Source: Gemmatimonadota bacterium (GTDB lineage Bacteria > Gemmatimonadota > Gemmatimonadetes > Longimicrobiales > Gaopeijiaceae). Taken from it: a stretch of DNA of 6,199 bases. This document shows, piece after piece, positions 1 through 5,997 of this stretch. The stretch's first letter is position 1, and every line of letters begins with the position of its first letter. The notes beneath the pieces are model-generated. The model did no database searches and was not told the origin of the DNA. It was given only the letters and a program-made list of their open reading frames with translations. The position numbers and the translations under genes were made by a program. The stretch lies in contig SKVI01000186.1 in assembly GCA_007129525.1 (NCBI GenBank), positions 1 through 6,199 of the forward strand, given 5' to 3'.

Positions 1-1585
1 CCTGGAACTCCGGCGGCAGGGCCACCGACCCGGCCCCGGCCCGGGGAGGCAGGTAGACGCCCAGCACCACCAGGTCGGCATCGGCCGCCCGCTCCACCAG
101 CCCTGCGTAGCTTCCCTCCCCTGTCTCCGGCCCCACCCGCACCGCGTCGGCAACGCCGGGGAGGAGCCCGTCCAGCACCGCGTTGAACTCGCGACCCGCG
201 GTGAGATCATCTGACTCCGCCCAGGTCACCGAGAGGATCCGCCGGGTGGCGTCCGGGTCCGGGGGGAGGAGCTGGTCCTGATCCCTCACCAGGGTCAGCG
301 ATCGAACGGCGGCCTCGTCGGCCAGGGCTTGATGCGCCTGGCGTCCCACCACTGCCGGCACGCCCTCCAGCGGCACGGTGCGTTCCCGGTGGAGCCCCGC
401 CCGGGCCTTGGCCTCCAGGACCCGCCGCACCGAGGCATCCAGGCGTTGGCGGGGGATCCGTCCCTCGTCCACCGCCTCCACCATGGCCGTCACCGCTCCC
501 CGGACGCTGGCGGGGATCAGGATCACGTCAGCGCCGGCCTCGAAGGCCAGCACCGCGGCCTCACCGGCGCCGTAGTCCTCGGTGATGGCGCCCATCCGGA
601 GGGCATCGGTGTAGAGGAGCCCCTCGAAGCCCATCTCCTCCCTGAGGATCCCCGTCATGAACTCCGGCGCCAACGTGGCCGGCGGGGCGCCGGGCCCCAA
701 CACGCCGGGCATGGACACGTGGGCGGTCATGACGCCGTCGACCCCGGCGTCCACCGCCGCTCGAAAGGGCACCAGCTCCACCCGATCCAGTCGCTCACGG
801 TCGGCGGCCACCTCCGGAAGGGCCAGGTGCGAGTCGATGCGGGTGTCGCCGTGCCCGGGGAAGTGCTTGGCGGTGGTCATGGCCCCGCCCCGACGAGCCC
901 CCCGGATGAAGGCGCTCCCCAGCCGGCTGACCTCGCCCGGGTCCTCACCGAAGGCCCGGGTGTTGATGATGGGATTCTCCGGGTTCGAGTTCACGTCCAT
1001 GACCGGCGAGAAGATCACGTGCACCCCCACCGCCCGGGCTTCCCGGGCCGTGGCTTCGCCGAAGCGCTCCACGATCCCCGCGTCACCCAGGGCCCCGAAG
1101 GCCATGGTGGGCGGGAAGCTGGTTCCGCCTCCCTGGGGCAGGAGAGTGGGGAGGGCATACGTGTGGGCGATGCGCATGCCGGGTCCGCCCTGCTCGAAAT
1201 CCGAGGTCACCAGGAGAGGCACGTCGGCCGCCTGCTGCAGGGCATTCAGCTTCTGGGCGTAGGCCAGGGGCGTGCCGATGGAGATCACCACCCCTCCGAT
1301 GCCCTCATCCTGGACCCAGCGGAGCGTCTCCATGAACTCCGGATCGTCAGCCGAGGCGTAGGCCCCCGAGATCCAGGGGAAGACCAGCTGGCCCACCGCC
1401 TCCTCCAGTGACAGCGACGCCAGGGTTTCGTCCACCCACGTCCGAGCCTCGGCGTCCAGCTCGTCGGCCAGGTGGGGAACCGCGGGAGTCGGGGCAGCCG
1501 GTGCCGGATCGGGGGCCGGAGGTTCGGCCGGCCGACACGCCATCACGAGGGCCAGCAGAAACACGGGTACGGCGAACCTCCTCAT
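1..1585 (-). CDS. nagZ: NagZ-type GH3 beta-N-acetylhexosaminidase lipoprotein, second gene of the pair (3' end cut by window edge)
   Basis: The gene starts with ATG at 1585 and reads 528 codons off the left edge without a stop. Residues 1-17 form a lipoprotein signal peptide ending in V-M-A-C (Cys17), followed by a Pro/Ala-rich tether to about residue 38. Residues about 50-390 are the GH3 TIM-barrel domain: GVVISIGTP near 98-106, the DVNSNPENPIINTRAFGEDP stretch at 197-216, and KHFPGHGDTRIDSH at 240-253. The last is the NagZ signature, with Asp251/His253 in the place of the family's acid/base dyad. The predicted nucleophile is Asp327 in LLYTDALRM. After about residue 400 it enters the second alpha/beta domain seen in two-domain NagZ such as B. 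subtilis YbbD. By comparison with its neighbour, roughly 100 or more residues are missing. Expected role: exo-release of GlcNAc from peptidoglycan fragments outside the cytoplasm. Another beta-GlcNAc substrate is possible. The family is certain; the exact substrate is inferred. Confidence 0.9.
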   Translation of the reverse strand, partial: MRRFAVPVFLLALVMACRPAEPPAPDPAPAAPTPAVPHLADELDAEARTWVDETLASLSLEEAVGQLVFPWISGAYASADDPEFMETLRWVQDEGIGGVVISIGTPLAYAQKLNALQQAADVPLLVTSDFEQGGPGMRIAHTYALPTLLPQGGGTSFPPTMAFGALGDAGIVERFGEATAREARAVGVHVIFSPVMDVNSNPENPIINTRAFGEDPGEVSRLGSAFIRGARRGGAMTTAKHFPGHGDTRIDSHLALPEVAADRERLDRVELVPFRAAVDAGVDGVMTAHVSMPGVLGPGAPPATLAPEFMTGILREEMGFEGLLYTDALRMGAITEDYGAGEAAVLAFEAGADVILIPASVRGAVTAMVEAVDEGRIPRQRLDASVRRVLEAKARAGLHRERTVPLEGVPAVVGRQAHQALADEAAVRSLTLVRDQDQLLPPDPDATRRILSVTWAESDDLTAGREFNAVLDGLLPGVADAVRVGPETGEGSYAGLVERAADADLVVLGVYLPPRAGAGSVALPPEFQ

Positions 1586-1602
1586 CACGGGCACGCCTCC
1601 CC
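1583..1602 (-). promoter_or_regulatory. TGATG stop/start overlap with internal Shine-Dalgarno (translational coupling)
   Basis: The stop codon TGA of the upstream GH3 gene (1587-1585) and the ATG of the downstream one (1585-1583) share one base. A GGGGAGG ribosome-binding sequence on the minus strand (1602-1596) lies inside the end of the first gene, 10 nt before the ATG. This arrangement is typical of translationally coupled genes on one mRNA and fixes the start of the second gene. Confidence 0.8.
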
Positions 1603-3654
1603 GTGCAGCCCCGCCGTGCCCGCGGTGAGACCTCGTTCACCGGCTCCCTGAGTGCGGGGCGCCTGGGCCACGGTCCCGGCACCCAGCCGGATTCCCGATC
1701 CGATCTCGAAGTCCGGGGGGATCCGGGTGGGGGTTCGGCCGCGGATGGGGATCTCGCCGAAGAGCGACCGGGCGGCGGCACGCTGGCTGGCTTCCGAGCC
1801 GCTCCAGGCCAGGAGGTAGGCCTGGGCGTCGGGGAACTCCTGAAGCAGGTACGGATTGCCGAAGGAGACCACCACGTGGGGAATCCGATTGTCCGCCAGG
1901 TCCTGGATGAACCGGGCCAGCTCCCGGGGAACGGCGACGCTCCCGGCGTAGGCCACCGCCGTCACGTGGAGTGAGACCACCACCAGGTCGGTGTTACGGG
2001 CCTGCTGAAGGAGCGCACCGTACTCCGAGGTCGGAGTGGCCCGGCCCAGGGTATGGGTGCTGAGCCGGGGGTACGTCTGCCGGAGACGGGAGTCGAAGGC
2101 CCTGCCTCCCATGACATCGTTCTGTCGGCGATACGTTACCGACATCACGTTGGCGGTCCGGGTGCCCCTCAGGGGCAGGATCCCCCGCTCGTTCCTGAGG
2201 AGGGTGAGAGAGCGCTCGGCAATCTCCCGGGCCAGGTCGGTATGGGCCGGGACCCCCACCCGCCGATGAACTTCCTCCAGCTCCACCGTTCGTGCGCGGT
2301 GCAGTCCCATCTCCTCCTTCAGGGAGAGGATCCGACGCACCGACTCGTCGATCCGCTCTTCGGAGATCCGCCCCGACAGCACGGCGTCCATGACCCCCCG
2401 GATGGCCCGTTCCGGGCTGGGTGGCATGAGGAGTACGTCGGCACCGGCCAGGACGGCCCGCACCGCAGCCTCTTCCCGGCTGTAGAGTCGGTCGATGGCG
2501 TTCATGTCCATGGCGTCGGTGAAGACGAGTCCCTGGAAGCCCCATTCGTCTCGGAGGAGTCCGGTGAGGACGTTCCGGGAGAGGGTGGCCGGCAGTCGAG
2601 CCTCCTCGGTGATCCTCGGAAGGGCGATGTGGGCGGTCATGATGGCGCCCATCCCCGCGTCCACCGCGGCACGGAAGGGGTGGAGCTCGATCCGGTCCAG
2701 CCGGTCGCGGTCGGCCCGGATCACCGGGAGGGCCAGGTGCGAGTCGGTCTCGGTATCGCCGTGTCCGGGGAAGTGCTTGCCGGTGGCCACCGCCCCGTGC
2801 TCCTGCATTCCCCGGACGAAGCACATTCCCAGCTCGGCCACCCGTTGCGGGTCTTCCCCGAAGGCCCGGGTGTTGATGATGGGATTGTCGGGATTGGAGT
2901 TGACGTCCAGAACCGGAGCGAAGGGGATGTGCACCCCCAGGGCCCGAGCCTCCAGGGCCGTGACCCGGCCCATCTCGTAGGAGAGGACCCGGTCGTCCGC
3001 CGCGCCTACCGCCATGAGGGCCGGAAAGTCCGTGGCGCCGCCCAGGTCGTGGGCGCCCGGGAGGTGGGTGGCCCCCCGGAACCGGAAACCGGCCCCGGTC
3101 TCCAGGTCGGCCGACACCAGCAGGGGCAGGTTGGACCGGCGCTGCATGGTGTTCAGCTTGGCCGCCACGTCCATGGGGGTGCCCACCGACATGATGATCC
3201 CGCCGATCTCGTCCTCCTCGATGAGGCGAACGAGGCGCTCGAAACCCGCCGACCCCTCGGGGGCGAAGTCGCCCATGACCCAGGGCATGATCATCTGGCC
3301 CACCTTCTGCCGGAGGGTCATTCGCTCCAGCATGGCCTTGGTCCAGGCACCCGCTTCCGCCTCGGCCCACTCCCCCGGATCGTCCAATGGGGCGGGCGGA
3401 GCCTGTGGGATGGCCTCGTCCTGCCACCGCACCGGCGTCCGGTCGCCGGGGCGAATGGCGTCGTCCGGGGGCGCGATCCTGAGGGTGTCCGGGTCTGTCG
3501 GGAGGGTGTCTGGGTCTACCGGCAGGGTGTCCGCTTCGGGGACGGCGGGGCCCCCCTCCGGCGCCGCCGCCGGCTCCGGGGGAGGCGTGGACGTGCACGC
3601 GCCGAGAACCAGGAGCGCCGCGAAAGCGAGGAGTCGGATAATGGTGCCGGGCAT
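1585..3654 (-). CDS. nagZ: NagZ-type GH3 beta-N-acetylhexosaminidase lipoprotein, first gene of the pair (complete, 689 aa)
   Basis: I chose ATG at 3654 because it places a lipoprotein signal peptide (L-G-A-C, Cys20) at the N-terminus. The frame stays open further upstream, but a longer protein would bury this signal. A Pro/Asp-rich linker (21-100) with three 7-residue repeats precedes the GH3 barrel (about 103-450). The barrel contains DVNSNPDNPIINTRAFGEDP at 250-269 and KHFPGHGDTETDSH at 293-306, with the Asp304/His306 dyad typical of NagZ. The predicted nucleophile is Asp380 in LVFTDAMDM. A C-terminal alpha/beta domain runs to GSGIRL near 657, then a 32-residue Gly/Ala/Thr-rich tail ends the protein. 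The length fits two-domain NagZ (B. subtilis YbbD is about 640 aa) plus linker and tail. No clear Shine-Dalgarno precedes 3654. Family knowledge gives GlcNAc release from peptidoglycan or muropeptides. Location in the envelope is inferred from the lipobox. Confidence 0.92.
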   Translation of the reverse strand: MPGTIIRLLAFAALLVLGACTSTPPPEPAAAPEGGPAVPEADTLPVDPDTLPTDPDTLRIAPPDDAIRPGDRTPVRWQDEAIPQAPPAPLDDPGEWAEAEAGAWTKAMLERMTLRQKVGQMIMPWVMGDFAPEGSAGFERLVRLIEEDEIGGIIMSVGTPMDVAAKLNTMQRRSNLPLLVSADLETGAGFRFRGATHLPGAHDLGGATDFPALMAVGAADDRVLSYEMGRVTALEARALGVHIPFAPVLDVNSNPDNPIINTRAFGEDPQRVAELGMCFVRGMQEHGAVATGKHFPGHGDTETDSHLALPVIRADRDRLDRIELHPFRAAVDAGMGAIMTAHIALPRITEEARLPATLSRNVLTGLLRDEWGFQGLVFTDAMDMNAIDRLYSREEAAVRAVLAGADVLLMPPSPERAIRGVMDAVLSGRISEERIDESVRRILSLKEEMGLHRARTVELEEVHRRVGVPAHTDLAREIAERSLTLLRNERGILPLRGTRTANVMSVTYRRQNDVMGGRAFDSRLRQTYPRLSTHTLGRATPTSEYGALLQQARNTDLVVVSLHVTAVAYAGSVAVPRELARFIQDLADNRIPHVVVSFGNPYLLQEFPDAQAYLLAWSGSEASQRAAARSLFGEIPIRGRTPTRIPPDFEIGSGIRLGAGTVAQAPRTQGAGERGLTAGTAGLHGEACP
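3481..3541 (-). repeat. Three imperfect 21-bp tandem repeats coding a DTLP-x-DP linker
   Basis: Units at 3481-3501, 3502-3522 and 3523-3541 (the last incomplete and the most diverged) all contain the plus-strand core agggtgtc. They are in frame with the GH3 gene and encode DTLPVDP, DTLPTDP and DTLRIAP (residues 42-62) in the flexible tether between the lipidated cysteine and the catalytic domain. The other GH3 paralogue lacks this element, having a shorter Pro/Ala tether instead. The repeat probably sets tether length; no other role is visible. Confidence 0.75.
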
Positions 3655-3735
3655 GCCGAAAGCGCCGGGAGTGGTGTAGGAAAGGAACGTCCCACGTTGA
3701 CCCGAGGGGGGCCGGCGACGAGTTTCGACCCGGTC

Positions 3736-3754
3736 CGTCTCCTCGGTAGAGACG
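3736..3754. repeat. Perfect inverted repeat CGTCTC-N7-GAGACG, candidate operator
   Basis: The 6-bp arms at 3736-3741 and 3749-3754 match perfectly around a 7-nt spacer. The element lies 39 bp before the DUF1343 start codon and 81 bp before the GH3 operon start. Its arms could bind a dimeric regulator, or it could form a hairpin in the 5' leader of the plus-strand transcript. A 6-bp dyad can also occur by chance in GC-rich DNA. Confidence 0.35.
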
Positions 3755-3781
3755 TACTGCCGTTGGAATGATGCCCAAAGT

Positions 3782-3787
3782 AGGGAG
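3782..3787 (+). promoter_or_regulatory. Shine-Dalgarno of the DUF1343 gene
   Basis: AGGGAG lies 6 nt before the ATG at 3794. It supports that start, which also gives an N-terminus with a lipoprotein signal. Confidence 0.7.
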
Positions 3788-3793
3788 AACCCC

Positions 3794-5086
3794 ATGGTGC
3801 GACAATCCTCTCCGGGTGATGAGCGCCGGCCCCGTGGGCGGCTCGGACTCCTGTGGGTGTGGCCGCTGGCCCTGGCGCCGCTGATGATGGCGGGCTCCTG
3901 CTCGCCGCCGGGCGACGCCCACGAGGCGCCCCGGCCCGAGGTCCGCCCCGGCATCCAGGTCCTTCTCTCCGATTCTCTACACCTGGTGGCCGGTCGGAGA
4001 GCCGGTCTGGTGACCAACCACACCGGCATCGACGCCTACGAGGTCCCCTCCATCGATGGCCTCTACGGGCACGACGAGGTGGAGTTGGTGGCCCTCTACT
4101 CGCCGGAACACGGGATTCGCGGCACCGCCGAGGCCGGCGAGCCGGTGGACCACGAGGTGGACGAGGCCACCGGCCTCCCGGTGCACTCCCTCTACGGCGA
4201 GACCCGAAAACCCACTCCCGGGATGCTGGAGGGGGTGGAGGTGCTCCTCTTCGACATCCAGGACATCGGCACCCGGTACTACACCTACATCTACACCATG
4301 GCGCTGGCCATGGAGGCCGCCGGCGAGGCCGGGATCCCCTTCGTGGTCCTGGACCGGCCCAACCCGGTCGGTGGAACGCTGGTGCAGGGCAACGTGCTGG
4401 ACCCCGCCTTCTCATCGTTCGTGGGCATGTACCCCATTCCCATGCGGCACGGAATGACTCCGGGCGAGCTGGCCCTCCTGTACCGGGACCACTTCGGCGT
4501 GGAGGCCCAGCTCCACGTGGTCCCCGCCTCGGGGTGGCGGCGGGACATGCTCCAACCGGACACCGGGCTTCCCTGGCGCCCCCCGTCGCCCAACATGCCG
4601 GACCTGGAGAGCGCCCTCCACTACCCCGGCACCTGCCTCTTCGAGGGCACGAACCTGTCCGTGGGCCGGGGGACCCCCAGGGCATTCCAGCAGATCGGCG
4701 CTCCCTGGCTGGACGGCCGGGAGCTGGCCCGGCGAATGGCCGCCCGGGAGCTTCCGGGCGTGGCCTTCGAAGCCGTCACCTTCACGCCCCGGGATCCCGG
4801 AGACGGCAAGTTCGACGGCGAGGCCGTGGGAGGCGTCCGCCTGCAGGTCACCGATCCGGAGGTCTACGACCCGGCCCTCACCGGCGTGGCCCTCCTGGTG
4901 GAGGCCTACAACCTCTCGGGCCCGGACTGGAGCTGGCGCGCGGCCCACTTCGACCGGCTGGCCGGCACCGATGAGCTCCGGGTCGGGGTGGAGGCAGGGT
5001 TTGACGTGGAAGAGCTCACCGCCGGCTGGCAGGAAGAGCTGGCGGCGTTTCGCCCCCTGAGGGAGGGCGTGCTGCTGTATCCCTGA
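3794..5086 (+). CDS. namZ: DUF1343 lipoprotein, NamZ/YbbC-like exo-beta-N-acetylmuramidase (GH171), 430 aa
   Basis: Residues 1-36 are a lipoprotein-type export signal: Arg-rich n-region, hydrophobic 17-32, and A-G-S-C with Cys36. The mature protein shows the DUF1343 hallmarks in order: RAGLVTNHTGID (69-80), LYSPEHGIRG (101-110), FDIQDIGTRYYTYIYTM (153-169), VVLDRPNPVGG (184-194), MRHGMTPGELA (217-227), PPSPNMP (263-269) and YPGTCLFEGTNLSVGRGT (277-294). Its founding characterised member, B. subtilis YbbC/NamZ, removes MurNAc from the non-reducing end of peptidoglycan-derived glycans. Glu105 in SPEHG is the position I expect to be catalytic; this is from memory of the family and unproven here. 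Length is normal for the family plus a signal. The neighbouring NagZ-type genes supply the complementary GlcNAc-releasing activity, as in the B. subtilis ybbC-ybbD operon. The family is clear; the substrate is inferred from homology and context. Confidence 0.92.
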   Translation: MVRQSSPGDERRPRGRLGLLWVWPLALAPLMMAGSCSPPGDAHEAPRPEVRPGIQVLLSDSLHLVAGRRAGLVTNHTGIDAYEVPSIDGLYGHDEVELVALYSPEHGIRGTAEAGEPVDHEVDEATGLPVHSLYGETRKPTPGMLEGVEVLLFDIQDIGTRYYTYIYTMALAMEAAGEAGIPFVVLDRPNPVGGTLVQGNVLDPAFSSFVGMYPIPMRHGMTPGELALLYRDHFGVEAQLHVVPASGWRRDMLQPDTGLPWRPPSPNMPDLESALHYPGTCLFEGTNLSVGRGTPRAFQQIGAPWLDGRELARRMAARELPGVAFEAVTFTPRDPGDGKFDGEAVGGVRLQVTDPEVYDPALTGVALLVEAYNLSGPDWSWRAAHFDRLAGTDELRVGVEAGFDVEELTAGWQEELAAFRPLREGVLLYP

Positions 5087-5095
5087 GGGGCCGCG

Positions 5096-5884
5096 TCACT
5101 CGCCCCCGATCAGGCTCCGGAGAAGCCGGCCGAGGAAGGACCGGCTCTCCTCGCGGGCGTGGTCCTCCGCGCTCTGTCGCATCCGGTCGTAGGTCATCTG
5201 CACCAGGGCCGACGCGGGAGCGCGGCGGACCACGAAGCCCATGCGCTCCACCGCCTCCAGGTACTGCTCCCGGTCATAGTAGTCCAGCGCCTCGGAGTAG
5301 GCCACCACCGTCTCGGCGTCCTCGATCCGATTCTGTTCCTGCCACGACCGGAACTCTTCCGCCTCCTCGTCGGAGAGGGCGATCTGCATCCCCTCGATGA
5401 GGGCCGCGGCCAGCTCTTCCTGAATGGTGAAGAACTGGTCCTCGGTGCCCGTGGCGTTCACACCCCGCACGATCTCGGCAGTCTCAGTGTGGGTGAGGTG
5501 GGCCTCCGCACGGATGTCCGGCTCGATCCCCGTGAAGGAGCCCGTCACCACGTACTCAGCGGCCAGGATGCGGCCGGCTCGAAGGGCGGTGGCCGGATCG
5601 GAGTGCTGGCTCCGGCTCAGCTCCTGCTCGTCGATGAGGTCCTGGAGACGGGCTCGCTCCACCACCCGGATCATGCTGAGCCCCGAGAGGTCGGTGATGA
5701 GCATCTCCGCGAATCCCTTCCCCAGGGGATCGAATCGCTCGGAGGTCGTATGGTTGTCGAAGTAGAGGACCGCCACGACGATCCGATGGTCGTCGGCGGC
5801 GCCGTCCTGGGCCGCAGCCTCGGTGGGAACGGCCCAGGCCAGAACGAGGACGATGGCCAGGAGGAAGGAGCTGGGACTCTGCAT
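5096..5884 (-). CDS. Secreted CsgG-like periplasmic protein with TPR-like C-terminal part (262 aa)
   Basis: I chose ATG at 5884 because GGAG lies 9 nt upstream and it yields a clean Sec signal peptide (hydrophobic 7-19, likely cleavage after AAAQ near residue 26). Residues 35-120 resemble the CsgG/FlgO/TolB-N-like fold: VVAVLYFDN (36-44), a predicted helix with GKGFAEMLITDLS (55-67), IRVVERARLQDLIDEQ (72-87), and RILAAEYVVTGSF (105-117), the usual A-x-Y-V-V-x-G-x strand. Residues 190-235 look like one TPR-type helical hairpin (YSEALDYYDREQYLEAVERM). Unlike CsgG itself, it has no cysteine at all, so it is not lipidated, and I see no channel segment. The specific role is unknown. Such proteins often sense or assemble envelope structures, but I do not assign that here. 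It converges on the DUF1343 gene with 9 bp between stop codons. Confidence 0.8.
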   Translation of the reverse strand: MQSPSSFLLAIVLVLAWAVPTEAAAQDGAADDHRIVVAVLYFDNHTTSERFDPLGKGFAEMLITDLSGLSMIRVVERARLQDLIDEQELSRSQHSDPATALRAGRILAAEYVVTGSFTGIEPDIRAEAHLTHTETAEIVRGVNATGTEDQFFTIQEELAAALIEGMQIALSDEEAEEFRSWQEQNRIEDAETVVAYSEALDYYDREQYLEAVERMGFVVRRAPASALVQMTYDRMRQSAEDHAREESRSFLGRLLRSLIGGE

Positions 5885-5893
5885 GGGCGGAAA

Positions 5894-5897
5894 CTCC
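5894..5897 (-). promoter_or_regulatory. Shine-Dalgarno deciding the CsgG-like start
   Basis: GGAG on the minus strand is 9 nt before the ATG at 5884. It favours that start over an in-frame TTG at 5911, which would add nine residues (LRFVEFPP region) before the signal peptide. Confidence 0.55.
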
Positions 5898-5942
5898 ACG
5901 AAACGAAGCAATGGCCGGACTGGCCCGAAGACCTTCCGGTGG

Positions 5943-5948
5943 ATTATA
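5943..5948 (-). promoter_or_regulatory. Candidate -10 box TATAAT for the CsgG-like gene
   Basis: A perfect TATAAT reads on the minus strand inside the gap upstream of the CsgG-like gene, about 58 nt before its ATG. Any A+T-rich hexamer stands out in this GC-rich DNA. No good TTGACA-like -35 sits at the usual distance (the nearest match, CTGAAC, has only three matching bases and a 15-bp spacer), so this is a suggestion rather than a firm promoter. Confidence 0.4.
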
Positions 5949-5950
5949 CG

Positions 5951-5981
5951 GGTGGGCCCCCGGGTTCAGCCAGTCCCCACC
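5951..5981. repeat. Inverted repeat GGTGGG-N19-CCCACC between aminotransferase and CsgG-like genes
   Basis: The 6-bp arms at 5951-5956 and 5976-5981 flank a GC-rich loop that itself contains short self-complementary runs. It lies 17 nt beyond the aminotransferase stop codon and just upstream of the candidate -10. It could end the aminotransferase transcript, but there is no U-tract, so it is not a canonical intrinsic terminator. Confidence 0.25.
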
Positions 5982-5997
5982 GGCACCCTGTCCGCCC

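Larger units (their letters stand above)
3655..3793. promoter_or_regulatory. Divergent intergenic region between the GH3 operon and the DUF1343 gene
   Basis: This 139-bp region separates two divergently read envelope-hydrolase transcription units, so it should hold both promoters. I see no convincing -35/-10 pair on either strand. TTGACC at 3697-3702 on the plus strand has no good -10 at the right distance. The one clear structural element is the inverted repeat at 3736-3754. Shared control of both units from here is an inference from the layout. Confidence 0.5.

Noticed and set aside
329..1411. Plus-strand open frame (360 codons) opposite the downstream GH3 gene
   Set aside because: It is a shadow of the GH3 reading frame, with biased composition and no recognisable domain.
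3697..3725. TTGACC as a -35 element for the DUF1343 gene
   Set aside because: The hexamer 17 bp downstream (GAGTTT) is not a credible -10.
2053..3771. Long plus-strand open frame (572 codons) opposite the upstream GH3 gene
   Set aside because: It lies wholly opposite a clear GH3 gene; its translation is Gly/His/Pro/Arg-rich without motifs. Long antisense frames are expected in GC-rich coding DNA.
3655..4029. Longer starts for the upstream GH3 gene, including ATG at 3795 with a GGAGAGG sequence upstream
   Set aside because: The ATG at 3795 is one half of a CCATGG palindrome whose other strand gives the DUF1343 start. Using it or 4029 would overlap that gene and bury the lipoprotein signal peptide inside the protein.
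3516..4685. Minus-strand open frame opposite the DUF1343 gene
   Set aside because: Its Arg/Pro/Gly-rich translation is typical of a wrong frame, and the DUF1343 motifs on the plus strand are unmistakable.
5885..5911. TTG start at 5911 for the CsgG-like gene
   Set aside because: The ATG at 5884 has a Shine-Dalgarno and yields a normal signal peptide directly at the N-terminus.
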